Shown here one piece after another: positions 42,498-52,764 of a stretch of 64,000 nt of DNA. The stretch is from the NCBI GenBank assembly GCA_015063285.1, contig SUST01000002.1, positions 1-64,000 of the forward strand. Reading direction: 5' to 3'. The notes beneath the pieces were generated by a model. That model was not told the DNA's origin, ran no database searches, and saw nothing but the letters and a program-made list of their open reading frames with translations. The number at the start of each line of letters is the position of its first letter. The first letter of the stretch is position 1. Origin of the DNA: Thermoplasmata archaeon. GTDB taxonomy: Archaea; Thermoplasmatota; Thermoplasmata; Methanomassiliicoccales; Methanomethylophilaceae. The position numbers were made by a program, and so were the translations under genes.

Positions 42498-42600
42498 AGT
42501 CTGCATTTGCAGACTCCGGCACCGGTTTTTCCTATGTCTTGCCGTATTCTACGCTTGCAGATTTCGGATGGTATAAATACAATGAGAACACTTGCAGTAT
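42498..42600. promoter_or_regulatory. integrase control region: palindrome, TATA box, half sites
   Basis: An 18-bp palindrome (AGTCTGCA-TT-TGCAGACT, 42498-42515) lies between the divergent regulator and integrase genes. Two more TTGCAG half sites flank the integrase TATA box (GTATAAATA, 42571-42579): one at 42555-42560, the other at 42592-42597. Binding there would block integrase transcription. AGGAGG before the integrase ATG is the ribosome site. Confidence 0.6.
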
Positions 42601-42643
42601 TCAGAGGGTGTAAAGCCCTCACAACGACAGGAGGTAACGGAAA

Positions 42644-43879
42644 ATGGTCAAACCTGAAGATAGGAAGACAAGGGATTACAACCTAATCGACTACAGCGAA
42701 GACAGCAACAATCAGATGCCCGAAGATTTCGACAACAGCGTACCATACATAGACATCAATCAGAAGACATCTAAGAGAAAGACTATTCCGGGACTCGACA
42801 CGGATCAGGTGTCGTATTCCCCGAGCAAGACGGAACGTCGCGGTTCCGGAGGAAGAGCGACGATGAAGACGTACGCGGCTCAGTTCATGCGTTCCATGGA
42901 CCGCAAGTACATGGAGGGCACGAAGGACGGTATATGGAGGAGATACAAGAGGATGGACAAGGACATCGATTACCTGTTCAGGCTCGGGAAGCTCTCCACC
43001 ATCTCGCCCGCGAAGTTCACCCCGGAGGATGTGCATAACTTCATATCCTACAGGATGAGCCTCGAAGTCTCCGACTCCGAGATGGCACACGAGCTCGCAG
43101 CATTGTCCAACATCTTCTCTTTCATAAGGAACGATGCATTCAATGTGGCGATGGTCGAGTACCCTTATCTCAAGGTCTCCGTCAGCCACAAGAGGCTTCC
43201 GTCCCTCTACGAGGAGGAGGTGGCCGCCATCATCGCCAAGGCGAACGAGGTGAAGGATGACGACTGGCAGGGCATGGTAAGATATGCGACCGTCGTCTTT
43301 GCGATCTGCTCCGGACTCAGGTCCAAGGAGCTCAGGTTCTGCAACATCAACGACGTGCATATCAAGGATGATGTCTGGACAGTTGAGGTTCTCCACCCCA
43401 AGGGCGAAGGCAAGTACGGGGAGCAGAGAGAGGCGCCCATCCACCCGGATGCGTACCCCTTCCTCACCAGGTACTTCGTCGCGAGGGCACAGCACGTCAA
43501 CGCCATCGGCGCATCCACAAGGGCACTGTTCCTCGGAAGCGTCGCAACAGACGGATACCTTGCCACCAACACCGTCAGGCTCTACGCTCAGAAGGTATCG
43601 GACGAGACAGGCATCGATGTGGATCTCCGCAAGTGCAGACGCACCTACGGTCAGAGGCTCGTCGACGCCAAGGTCCCGATCTCAGTCGTGAGCGTGGCGA
43701 TGGGCCACAATTCGACCAGGACCACCGAGCTGCATTACGCGCGTGTCAAGCACGCCGTTGCTGTGGAGGAGATCACGAAGGTGTTCAACAACCTCGAGAA
43801 AGCTCCGAAGGAGGATTTCGATTCGCAGATGCCGACTGGATTCAAGATCAGCCGCTCTTCGCCATCGGAGACACCATGA
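42644..43879 (+). CDS. tyrosine recombinase/integrase, element 1
   Basis: A 411-residue tyrosine recombinase. After a polar N-terminal extension comes a SAM-like core-binding domain (about 75-175), then the catalytic domain. This has the first arginine in CSGLRSKEL, the HPKGEG lysine region, the RKCRRTYGQ box (in place of the usual HxxR), GHNSTRTTE and the nucleophile tyrosine in LHYARV. It points towards the tRNA-Ser 3' end 143 bases downstream, whose sequence is repeated at 8004-8023. It should catalyse integration and excision of the 36-kb element. The integrase of element 2 is related. Confidence 0.92.
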   Translation: MVKPEDRKTRDYNLIDYSEDSNNQMPEDFDNSVPYIDINQKTSKRKTIPGLDTDQVSYSPSKTERRGSGGRATMKTYAAQFMRSMDRKYMEGTKDGIWRRYKRMDKDIDYLFRLGKLSTISPAKFTPEDVHNFISYRMSLEVSDSEMAHELAALSNIFSFIRNDAFNVAMVEYPYLKVSVSHKRLPSLYEEEVAAIIAKANEVKDDDWQGMVRYATVVFAICSGLRSKELRFCNINDVHIKDDVWTVEVLHPKGEGKYGEQREAPIHPDAYPFLTRYFVARAQHVNAIGASTRALFLGSVATDGYLATNTVRLYAQKVSDETGIDVDLRKCRRTYGQRLVDAKVPISVVSVAMGHNSTRTTELHYARVKHAVAVEEITKVFNNLEKAPKEDFDSQMPTGFKISRSSPSETP

Positions 43880-44019
43880 ACCGTGAGGATTTCGTAGATC
43901 CTCTATCAAAACACCTTAACAACACCACTGATAACGACAATCGGACTGACGCGATTCGTAGCAGAATGGATCTTCACGGCGTGGATGCACATCCGCGCCA
44001 TAAGGGTAGCCAGAAGTGA
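43876..44019 (+). CDS. 47-aa peptide between integrase and att site
   Basis: The ATG overlaps the integrase stop (ATGA) and the frame runs 47 codons to TGA, two bases before the att repeat. The peptide is hydrophilic, rich in Asp, Asn, His and Arg, and resembles nothing known. The position would fit an excision accessory protein. A near-perfect inverted repeat (GGCG..GGATG-CA-CATCC..CGCC) lies within it and may instead be a binding site or terminator. Confidence 0.4.
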   Translation: MNREDFVDPLSKHLNNTTDNDNRTDAIRSRMDLHGVDAHPRHKGSQK

Positions 44020-44021
44020 GT

Positions 44022-44041
44022 AATGGCGTGGAGGACGTGAT
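44022..44041. repeat. attR: 20-bp repeat in tRNA-Ser 3' end
   Basis: Identical to 8004-8023. This copy forms the CCA end, acceptor strand and part of the T-stem of the intact tRNA-Ser gene, marking the right border of the element. Confidence 0.9.
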
Positions 44042-44109
44042 TTGAACACGCGAGCGCATAGCGCACTAGCTTAGCAGGCTGGCGCCTTACCGGGCTGGGC
44101 CACCTCCAC
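44024..44109 (-). tRNA. tRNA-Ser (anticodon GCU)
   Basis: Read on the minus strand: acceptor GTGGAGG/CCTCCAC, D-arm, anticodon loop CTGCTAA giving GCU, a long variable arm as in serine tRNAs, T-loop TTCAAAT, discriminator G and an encoded CCA. The anticodon stem has one mismatch. It is the integration target of the 36-kb element and remains complete. Confidence 0.93.
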
Positions 44110-44193
44110 AAGTAGTGAAATCGGGAACAGTGCTACAATAATAAATGTTTGGTCGGCTGTATATGATGTGAAATCGAGGATATTGAGATTATT

Positions 44194-45342
44194 TCAGATA
44201 TTGCCGGTCAGTTTGTCCTTTACCTTTTGGACGGTTTCATTTTCCATCCCTACGAAATCGACGAGATATTTCGTGAAGACCTCTTCGGGATTGTATTTCA
44301 CATATTCTACCTTGCTCCAATCGACCTTCTCCGGATGAGCAGCATATTCGGTATGTTCAAAGAGATAGAGGATACGGTCAATCAGGATTTCGGCGACGAC
44401 ATAGTATTCATCGCTGCCTCTCTCGACGCCGTAATAGTTGCAAATTGTAAGCATGAAGTCGTCTCTGACCTCATCGTAGGTCGCACCTGCGAGACCTTCC
44501 AAGATCCCACAGTACACTCCTGTGCGGTCCTTGCCTAGCGAACAGAAGATGCCGATCTTGCCTTCTGCTTCCAGGAACGATTCGATAAAGAATTTGCATT
44601 CCTCAGGATATGAATGTGTGGAAGGATGGAGCTCCCGGCAAAGGACTTTTCCCTCATTGTACATTTGGCTGACATAGGCGTCAGGGGAGCCCTCTGCGAA
44701 GTGCTTTGCCCTCTCGTCGTCCATGTTGAGGCACATCAAGTAATCTATTTCGTAGGTTCTGTAAAGATCATCAGTATAAGCGGTGCGAGCACCTGAGGAC
44801 CAAGGCGAGGCGGAACGGTATATGCTGTCGGATACCAAATTGCCGCCGCTCAACGCACGGAAGTTGCAGAAATCCTCTATCGAATCATAGTCATCGAGGA
44901 TTTCGCTGTAGCCATTGATGTAGTTCGGCATCTTGTCTACATAGGGATTCCTCCCTTCGCGGGATAGGGTTATCACATCGCCGACATCGATATCAGTGGA
45001 TTCCAAAGTATAGCAATTGAAGTATCCAAGACAGCATTGGCCTTCGGTAAATGTTATGAAGGCCTCATAACTCGGAATGCCGTTGAAATCATAGCACAGG
45101 ATGGCGGTGAACGATTCATCTCCGCACTCCACTCTGATATCGTCACCTATCGTGGCCCCGATCTTCTTGAAATCCTTTATTGATATGTCCAAATACAGGT
45201 TCTCATAGGATCCGATGCTGGTGACTGCGGCGTCGATTGTGGGTTTGTCATCTCCATTGTTCGCATAAATCGCTGCGCAAGCAACGATCGCCGCTATGGC
45301 AACAGCGGCAATAATGACCACAATCTTCTGGTTTTTCTCCAT
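44194..45342 (-). CDS. membrane-anchored tyrosine-protein phosphatase
   Basis: A 382-residue protein with an N-terminal transmembrane helix (IVVIIAAVAIAAIVACAAIY). A beta-rich segment precedes a tyrosine/dual-specificity phosphatase domain whose signature loop CSLGKDRTG (C-x5-R) lies near residue 270; YRSASP earlier in the domain is also typical of this class. It should remove phosphate from proteins or phosphoinositides outside the cell or at the membrane. It lies alone between tRNA-Ser and the long rRNA promoter region. Confidence 0.85.
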   Translation of the reverse strand: MEKNQKIVVIIAAVAIAAIVACAAIYANNGDDKPTIDAAVTSIGSYENLYLDISIKDFKKIGATIGDDIRVECGDESFTAILCYDFNGIPSYEAFITFTEGQCCLGYFNCYTLESTDIDVGDVITLSREGRNPYVDKMPNYINGYSEILDDYDSIEDFCNFRALSGGNLVSDSIYRSASPWSSGARTAYTDDLYRTYEIDYLMCLNMDDERAKHFAEGSPDAYVSQMYNEGKVLCRELHPSTHSYPEECKFFIESFLEAEGKIGIFCSLGKDRTGVYCGILEGLAGATYDEVRDDFMLTICNYYGVERGSDEYYVVAEILIDRILYLFEHTEYAAHPEKVDWSKVEYVKYNPEEVFTKYLVDFVGMENETVQKVKDKLTGNI

Positions 45343-45509
45343 TGGTAGAGTAATCTTAGAGCGATAGAAAAAAAGATGTGCTTTGATATCGATGATTCGT
45401 AGTTTCTATCTCTCTTAATAATAGAATATAATATAGTTTGAATATTGATTTCTACCCTCACAATTATTGTTAGATTATCGGTAAAAATGAATAGAAAATT
45501 GACCCTTAC

Positions 45510-45770
45510 CAACCTTTTTATAATACGTGAAAATAGGGGGGTCTGCGCAATGAATCGGACGCCACCCAGTGGCGTCACGGATGATTTGCGAATGATAAAA
45601 CAACCCCTCGATCGGGTGGGAAGAGTTCGAATACGAATTCTTATATACTCCATCTGGTTACACGGGGTTGCGCGATGCGACGTGGCATCGACTCCCAGAG
45701 TCTGCCGCGGTCAGTCACGATCCATGTATGGACTGAATGGGCCTATCTGATAGGCTTATATATTTGGTCA
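45510..45770 (+). promoter_or_regulatory. tandem 16S rRNA promoters in 658-base gap
   Basis: The region 45343-46000 has no convincing gene. It holds three strong TATA-like boxes in the rRNA direction: CTTTTTATAATA (about 45514-45525), CTTATATACT (45640-45649) and CTTATATATTT (45755-45765), spaced about 115-125 bases apart. Tandem promoters would suit a highly expressed rRNA gene. A GACGCCAC/GTGGCGTC hairpin lies near 45559-45577. The remaining 230 bases before 16S form the leader with the processing stem. Confidence 0.55.
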
Positions 45771-45943
45771 ATATACAGGGGAATGCGCGGTTCCAAAGGA
45801 CCGCAATCATGGAGAATCATGATCCCCGACAGGGAAACACCATCCTGCCGTGCTCTCATGAATTCTGACGTTCGATGCTACGAATGTTCCGTTAGACGGG
45901 ATATTCGAACAAGAGTGTGCCGTTCAACGGGACAGCGGTGAAA

Positions 45944-45958
45944 CATGGTAAACTGCCA
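45944..45958 (+). other. 16S processing helix, 5' strand (partner 47558-47572)
   Basis: CATGGTAAACTGCCA here is complementary to TGGCAGCTTACCATG at 47558-47572 with one mismatch in 15. The two flank the 16S gene, as the archaeal bulge-helix-bulge processing stem does. Confidence 0.7.
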
Positions 45959-46000
45959 GTTTCAATTTCATCCATCAGAGACGAAATAAGTCAATGATTT

Positions 46001-47471
<1,471 letters not shown>

Positions 47472-47625
47472 ACGCAGGGATGGGGTTTACCCCATCCCTC
47501 TCAAAATCAACGCGTAACAATTGCAAGGAAATTCGTAAAGGATTTCCCGCAATTCCTTGGCAGCTTACCATGCACTAAACGTAGCATCGAACGTCACTTC
47601 ATTTTCAATAATAGTCAGTGATTCA

Positions 47626-48096
47626 ATGACAATTGTTGTTTATTCTTCTCATACAGGTTCTACCCAGAAGTATGCTCAGGCATTCGCTGAGAAGGTCGGT
47701 TATCGTTGTTTCTCTGTCAAAGAAGAGTATGATCCTAATGAGGACATAATCTATTTCGGATGGCTCAGAGGCCCTAGCATAGTTGATCTGAAACGTATAG
47801 ATGGGAAGAAGCTCACCGCAGTCGTGACAGTGTCCATTGAGAAGGATCGTTCCTTCTTCATGAAGGTGAAGGAATCGAATGATGTGAAGGTCCCCTTCTA
47901 CAATCTCCGCGGTTGGATTGACCGTAAGAAGGTAGGGCTTTTCGCCAAGATTCTTTTCGTTTTCATCTGTGCTATGTACAAGCTCAAGGGACTCGATGAT
48001 TATACTGGTCCCATGTTCGATGTGATGATGAACGGCGGAAGCTTCTACGATGAATCAGATCTTGAACCGTTGATTGAATTCGCAATGTCTCGTTGA
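47626..48096 (+). CDS. flavodoxin-like protein
   Basis: A 156-residue protein opening with the FMN-phosphate loop of flavodoxins (TIVVYSSHTGSTQKYAQAFAE). It is of the flavodoxin-domain class that resembles protoporphyrinogen oxidase or EtfA-like FMN proteins; electron carrier role inferred. I place the start at this ATG because the first 23 codons of a longer frame overlap the 3' strand of the 16S processing helix. Confidence 0.8.
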   Translation: MTIVVYSSHTGSTQKYAQAFAEKVGYRCFSVKEEYDPNEDIIYFGWLRGPSIVDLKRIDGKKLTAVVTVSIEKDRSFFMKVKESNDVKVPFYNLRGWIDRKKVGLFAKILFVFICAMYKLKGLDDYTGPMFDVMMNGGSFYDESDLEPLIEFAMSR

Positions 48097-48103
48097 GAAA
48101 GGA

Positions 48104-48179
48104 TGGTAGTCCCGTCCGGGTTCGAACCGGAGTCGCCGGCTCCAAAGGCCGGCATGATTGACCACTACACTACGGGACT
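48104..48179 (-). tRNA. tRNA-Gln (anticodon UUG)
   Basis: Minus strand: acceptor AGTCCCG/CGGGACT, anticodon stem CCGGC/GCCGG with loop CTTTGGA giving UUG, T-arm CCGG-TTCGAAC-CCGG, discriminator A and encoded CCA. Closely follows the archaeal tRNA-Gln pattern. Confidence 0.93.
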
Positions 48180-48205
48180 GTTGAGTCTGGGATACACTTT
48201 CTTTA

Positions 48206-49435
48206 TTACAATTTTTTCCCGAAAAGATATGTCGACCTGCAGTCGGTTATCTCCACATCAAGGAATGTCCCCAAGGGGATCTCCTCTCTGATGACCACGG
48301 GTCTGTAATAGTTCGTACGGACGATGGTCCCTTCCTTTCCGACTTCGGTCGCTAATGCCGTGAATCTCTGTCCTACGAGTCTCTTGTTCACATCGTATTC
48401 GACCTGATTCTTGAGTTCGGTCAGCTCTGTGGATCTCTCTTTCAGGATACGTCCGTGGAGCTGCCCCATACCTGCAGCTTCCGTTCCGGGCCTGGCCGAG
48501 AATCTCGTTATGTTTAGGGTATCCGCATGCAGGTCTCTGATGAGCTGTTTGGTCATCTCGTGATCCTCGTCGGACTCTCCGGGGAATCCTGTGATGATGT
48601 CTGTCGCGATGCTTATCTCAGGTATGCTGGCGCGGAGCGTATCCACCAGCTCCATGAACTGTTCAGCGGTGTATCCGCGGCGCATATCTCCGAGGATCTT
48701 GTCGCTGCCGCTCTGAACAGGAATGTGAAGGAATCTGTAGACCCTCTGGTCATCCATGACCGATATCAGGCCGTCGACGATCTTCTTGAGGTGGTTGGGG
48801 TTCATCATACCTATCCTCATCCTGTATTCCCCTTCCTTACGTAGCATCGATCTCATCAAAGACGGGAGGTCCGTGTGGATATCTGCACCGTAACAGGCTG
48901 TGTCCTGGGCGGTTATGAGGATCTCCTTAGCTCCTGTGTCGACGAATCTGTTGAAGTCTTCGACAAGGGATTCGGCAGGATAGCTCTGTAGTTTTCCGCG
49001 TGCGAATTTGGTTATGCAGTACGTGCAGTTCCCGAGGCATCCCTGTGCTATGGGTAGGATTGCGTCCGTACCTTCTTTTATCGGAATGGCCGGACCAGCT
49101 ACACCGTAGCGTTCCGCGACCTCCTTGGCGAACATGTGATAATCTGACGGTGCGAGCACTATGGACTCCGGAAGACGGATCTCTATCCTCTTGGGCTGCA
49201 CCTTCGCCATACATCCTGTGACGATGACCTCCTTCTTCATCTTTTTGAGGTCAGATATCCTGGAGAGCATCTTCTTCTCAGTGGTCTCGACCACAGTGCA
49301 GGTGTTGAGGATAACGATGTCCGCATCTTCTGCACTGGATGTCTCCGAATAACCCATCGAAGCCATGTCGCGGGAGAGCTTGCGCCCTTCCCCGTAATTC
49401 ATCGTACAGCCGTACGACTCGACGTAGTACTTCAT
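48206..49435 (-). CDS. tRNA threonylcarbamoyladenosine methylthiotransferase
   Basis: A 409-residue radical-SAM methylthiotransferase of the archaeal/eukaryotic e-MtaB (CDKAL1) type. The N-terminal UPF0004 domain has cysteines in ESYGCTMNYGE, LNTCTV and VTGCMAK. The radical-SAM triad is GCLGNCTYC (C-x3-C-x2-C), and a TRAM-like domain ends the protein. It converts t6A37 to ms2t6A37 in tRNAs reading ANN codons. The ATG and the stop of the upstream aIF2-beta gene are adjacent, indicating one operon. Confidence 0.92.
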   Translation of the reverse strand: MKYYVESYGCTMNYGEGRKLSRDMASMGYSETSSAEDADIVILNTCTVVETTEKKMLSRISDLKKMKKEVIVTGCMAKVQPKRIEIRLPESIVLAPSDYHMFAKEVAERYGVAGPAIPIKEGTDAILPIAQGCLGNCTYCITKFARGKLQSYPAESLVEDFNRFVDTGAKEILITAQDTACYGADIHTDLPSLMRSMLRKEGEYRMRIGMMNPNHLKKIVDGLISVMDDQRVYRFLHIPVQSGSDKILGDMRRGYTAEQFMELVDTLRASIPEISIATDIITGFPGESDEDHEMTKQLIRDLHADTLNITRFSARPGTEAAGMGQLHGRILKERSTELTELKNQVEYDVNKRLVGQRFTALATEVGKEGTIVRTNYYRPVVIREEIPLGTFLDVEITDCRSTYLFGKKL

Positions 49436-50070
49436 CAGCGGGTGCAGGGTTCCGTAGTGGGGACTGCGAATGCCGTCTTGGCAGAGATCTTTGTGATCTT
49501 TGCGTGAACGGTCGCTCCCTTGACGGTTCCGGGGACGACGACCAGGTAATCGAAGATCTTACCGACTCCGTCACCCTTCTTTCCCACATCTGAGATGGTG
49601 ATCTCGACGATGTCACCCTCCCTGATGGTGTTGGCGGTGTCGGCCTTTACGGATTTCCTCACGGTGATCGGCCTGCGTGCTCCGCATGCTTCGCACTCCA
49701 GCATGAGTGTCCTTCCGTCCTTGGTCATCTTGGTGTCAGGCAGACCGCATTCGGAACATATGACATAGGTCTCTGTGTACATCTGTATTTTGTCGTTGAT
49801 CTGCTGAGGGCTGATCTTCGCTTTGAATACTGCTCTGCGGCCCTCGATGTTTCCGGGGGTTCCGAGCTCCTTCAGCATGAACTGGAGGAGGTGCTGGGGG
49901 TCTCTTCTGAGCTTGTCGGTGATATCGATAAAGTTCCTGAGGACAGTGATCTTTCCTTCCTGGAGCACATCCATTTCGGGGAGCTCAAACCTCTCGTGGT
50001 TCTCTATCGTCTCGGGACAGGCGATCTTCGCCCTGTCGAGTAATGCCAAATAATCATCTTCACCGGCCAT
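49435..50070 (-). CDS. translation initiation factor aIF2 beta with TRAM domain
   Basis: About 211 residues: an N-terminal helix region, the aIF2-beta core (NFIDITDKLRRDPQHLLQFMLKELGTPG), a zinc ribbon (CSECGLPDT...CEACGARRP) and an extra C-terminal TRAM RNA-binding domain (IREGDIVEITISDVGKKGDGVGKI). aIF2-beta is a subunit of the initiator-tRNA-carrying aIF2. The TRAM extension is known in several euryarchaea. AGGTG precedes the chosen ATG, and a GTG three codons earlier overlaps that site. Confidence 0.92.
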   Translation of the reverse strand: MAGEDDYLALLDRAKIACPETIENHERFELPEMDVLQEGKITVLRNFIDITDKLRRDPQHLLQFMLKELGTPGNIEGRRAVFKAKISPQQINDKIQMYTETYVICSECGLPDTKMTKDGRTLMLECEACGARRPITVRKSVKADTANTIREGDIVEITISDVGKKGDGVGKIFDYLVVVPGTVKGATVHAKITKISAKTAFAVPTTEPCTR

Positions 50071-50276
50071 TCTAAACACCTGGTCTCGGCTATCATGGAA
50101 TCGTTTATAAACCTTTATACGCGCGCGTTAGGGGAATGCGATGAACAGAGTACCTCAATAAATGCGGAAAAATGAGCGATAAGCTCTGATACGGAGTGAA
50201 AAATCACACTCGTCTTGAACATCCTTTGTCGCTAACTATTAGAGTAGGGAGTGATATTAGGGCGAGAGTGAGAAAG

Positions 50277-52160
50277 ATGGGCGACCAGAAGAATATTGCC
50301 GACATGGATTTTGAAGAATTCTTTTCTGAATCGAAGGTCAAGGCGGAGAGGGAGGCGAACAGGAAAGTCGCAGCAGCAGAGAAGACTCATCCTGAGATGT
50401 CCAAGACCGCCCGTGGTTTCCTTGGTGCGACCCCGAAGATCAACTTCTACAACGGCAAATTCCAGATTTATGTGCCCAGATACAGAGGCATGGAGAACGA
50501 CCAGTTCAACGTTGCAGTCGAATGCGGAGACAGGGTCGTGCCCATGGGCCGTCTCAAGCAGGTGAAACAAGGTTCATCCAGGGTGTCCAAGCCCGACACC
50601 ATAGATCTCACTCTAGCAGATGTCACACCCATGGATGACTTCACGGTCACCATCGATGGGGAGAAGGCATTTGTCAACAAGGCCCGTGCCATCACTTTCT
50701 ACAACAGCGTCGGTACACAGGTCATGAGGCCTATGGGGGAGGTCACAGCAGTGACCCGCGCCGGTGCGGAACTTAAGCTCTTCAAGGCCGAGCTCCTGGA
50801 TTCCACAGAGAAGAACGGCCTGTCGATATTCAAGCTCAATGTGCTCGTTTCGGGCACGGCTAAGGTCGACGAGGGGGCATCACCCTCGTCCGAGGAAGAG
50901 TCCGAAGAGGCTCCAGCAGAGGAGCCCAAGAAGGAGCCCGAAGTCGAGGAGAAGCCGAAGAAGAAGGCTGCAAAGAAGGTTACAGTAAAGGGAAAACTCA
51001 CTTTGAGCCAATCATCTCAGGATGCAGACGTCATCTATGAGTCTGAGAGGCTTCCTCTGTATGTCTCAAAACCTATCATGTCCGTGGCAGTCACAGGCTG
51101 CGAACCCTCGGAATGCACAGTACGTGCAGAGGGCAGGAACGGAGAGATCCTCAACACCTCTGCGGCATCGCAGATGTACGTAGATACAGGCGATTATGCC
51201 GGACCCGTCACAGTGACTTTGGAGAAGGGAGCGAAGAAGATGGGTTCCGCCAAATACTTCATCATCCCCGGAATGGAATGCGAGTACTCCGGAAAAGGCG
51301 ACATCACTGAGGACACGGTAGTGAAATACAAGCTATTCGGCGAGTCTGGTTCGAGGGATGTTTCCGAGGATGGAGCATACGACTTCGAACATGACGGAAT
51401 GAAATTCCAGATCGTCTGGTGTGTTCCAGTTGTCACCTACGACATAGGCAACGGACCTCAGCCCTTCGGTGCTGTCGATGTGGACATCCTCGAGCTCAAG
51501 GACACTATGAAGGTCACTGTCAAGGGTGCCCGCAAGAAGGCACTGTTCTTCGGCGGAAGTACCGGAAAGAAGAAGGACATCACGCCAGATTGGAACGACG
51601 AATCCTACGAGATAGACTTGGTGCCAATCCGTGAGGAGGTGTTCTCGTCGCCTTCATCGGTCTTCTCCCTGTTCATCACTGTCAATTCCTTCCCCAACAG
51701 GAAGTTCATGACCATTCGCAATCCAGTAAGGGTCAAAGCGAAGTACGAGGATGGCAACGTGGTTGCAGAGATCGACCCCTCGGTGAAGGAGTGCGTATGC
51801 CGTCTCTATAAGATTGACAAATCTGTAGAAGAGTTCCCGATGAGTACCGAGAACTGCACAGTGCCAGTAACACAAGATACGATCGAGGCGGAAGTCGTCG
51901 AGATGTATAACGGACAGCCCCGCACATCCATCACAGTGACCGTCCGTCAGCTCCCGTTCCTGCTAAGGGATCAGATGGGAGACAAATGGATGTACGTCTC
52001 CAAGTCCAAGCGCATCCCGCTACCTGGTGAGCTCTTCAAGGACGACAAGCCCGATATGAACGCCATCAAGGCATGGCATGACAGGATCGTCAGGATGAAC
52101 CCCGAACTCAAAGGGGTCACGTTCGAGATGATCAAGAAGGCATTCACCGATTTCAGTTGA
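50277..52160 (+). CDS. large multidomain protein, unknown
   Basis: A soluble protein of about 627 residues that I do not recognise. A Lys/Glu-rich N-terminus is followed by beta-rich segments, a low-complexity Glu/Pro/Lys linker (about residues 200-240, SEEAPAEEPKKEPEVEEKPK), more beta-rich domains and a helical C-terminus (MNPELKGVTFEMIKKAFTDF). No signal peptide or membrane helix, so it is probably cytoplasmic. It divides the ribosomal-protein cluster from aIF2-beta. The start could be up to 27 codons earlier. Confidence 0.75.
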   Translation: MGDQKNIADMDFEEFFSESKVKAEREANRKVAAAEKTHPEMSKTARGFLGATPKINFYNGKFQIYVPRYRGMENDQFNVAVECGDRVVPMGRLKQVKQGSSRVSKPDTIDLTLADVTPMDDFTVTIDGEKAFVNKARAITFYNSVGTQVMRPMGEVTAVTRAGAELKLFKAELLDSTEKNGLSIFKLNVLVSGTAKVDEGASPSSEEESEEAPAEEPKKEPEVEEKPKKKAAKKVTVKGKLTLSQSSQDADVIYESERLPLYVSKPIMSVAVTGCEPSECTVRAEGRNGEILNTSAASQMYVDTGDYAGPVTVTLEKGAKKMGSAKYFIIPGMECEYSGKGDITEDTVVKYKLFGESGSRDVSEDGAYDFEHDGMKFQIVWCVPVVTYDIGNGPQPFGAVDVDILELKDTMKVTVKGARKKALFFGGSTGKKKDITPDWNDESYEIDLVPIREEVFSSPSSVFSLFITVNSFPNRKFMTIRNPVRVKAKYEDGNVVAEIDPSVKECVCRLYKIDKSVEEFPMSTENCTVPVTQDTIEAEVVEMYNGQPRTSITVTVRQLPFLLRDQMGDKWMYVSKSKRIPLPGELFKDDKPDMNAIKAWHDRIVRMNPELKGVTFEMIKKAFTDFS

Positions 52161-52223
52161 AACGAGGTTGCCCGTGACCCGGGCGCCTCTTTCTTAATAA
52201 TAAACGCGTACATACGTTACGAA

Positions 52224-52236
52224 TTTTTTATATACA
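52224..52236 (+). promoter_or_regulatory. TATA box of rps12 operon
   Basis: TTTTTTATATAC about 95 bases before the rps12 ATG, in a 170-base gap. This is the strongest TATA-like element upstream of the cluster and is probably its main promoter. Confidence 0.55.
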
Positions 52237-52330
52237 AATTGAGGCTACGCACATTGCTTTAGGTACTCTGTAGAGGGTATCCAAGGGCATTCACGATCAT
52301 TGGAATCTCAGAGATTCTGAAGGTGAAACA

Positions 52331-52759
52331 ATGGGAAATGGTTTGTATACCGCAAGAAAAATGAAGACGGACCGTCAGAAGTTCCGCTGGCTTGACAGGG
52401 GATACAAGAAGAGGGTCCTCAAGCTCAGGGAGAAATCCGATCCTCTCGAGGGATCCGCCCAGGGCCGTGGAATCGTACTGGAGAAAGTCGGAATCGAGGC
52501 TAAGCAGCCCAACTCCGCTATCCGTAAGTGCGTGAAAGTCCAGCTTATCAAGAACGGACGTCAGATCACAGCATTCGCTGTAGGAGACGGAGCTATCAAC
52601 TTCATCGATGAGCACGACGAGGTTATGATCGAAGGTATCGGAGGAAGGATGGGTAGGTCCTACGGAGATATCCCCGGAGTCCGTTACAAAGTCATCAAAG
52701 TGAACAACGTCTCCCTTGACGAAATGGTCAGGGGAAGGATTGACAAGCCTGTTAGGTGA
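52331..52759 (+). CDS. rps12: 30S ribosomal protein uS12
   Basis: A 142-residue archaeal uS12 with the decoding-centre loops [19 protein letters not shown] and [27 protein letters not shown] precedes the ATG. First gene of the translation cluster rps12-rps7-EF2-EF1A-rps10. In many archaea this cluster follows RNA polymerase genes and rpl30e/nusA; here those are absent and an unknown protein precedes it. Confidence 0.97.
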   Translation: MGNGLYTARKMKTDRQKFRWLDRGYKKRVLKLREKSDPLEGSAQGRGIVLEKVGIEAKQPNSAIRKCVKVQLIKNGRQITAFAVGDGAINFIDEHDEVMIEGIGGRMGRSYGDIPGVRYKVIKVNNVSLDEMVRGRIDKPVR

Positions 52760-52764
52760 GTATC

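Larger units (their letters stand above)
8004..44041. mobile_element. 36-kb integrated element (provirus-like) in tRNA-Ser(GCU)
   Basis: Bounded by identical 20-bp repeats derived from tRNA-Ser. The tyrosine integrase (42644-43879) sits next to the intact tRNA and points towards it. Contents from left to right: a virus-like operon with secreted proteins, small membrane proteins, a P-loop ATPase and HUH Rep (8.2-23.0 kb); unknown and CARF-like genes (23-29 kb); a restriction-like cluster (29-37.6 kb) that is visibly more AT-rich; a six-gene module shared with the second element; and a regulatory/integration block. The mosaic composition suggests assembly by several transfers. Confidence 0.88.

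Noticed and set aside
8004-44041. Conventional head-tail provirus
   Set aside because: No terminase, portal, HK97-type capsid, protease, tape-measure or tail genes were found in any reading frame.
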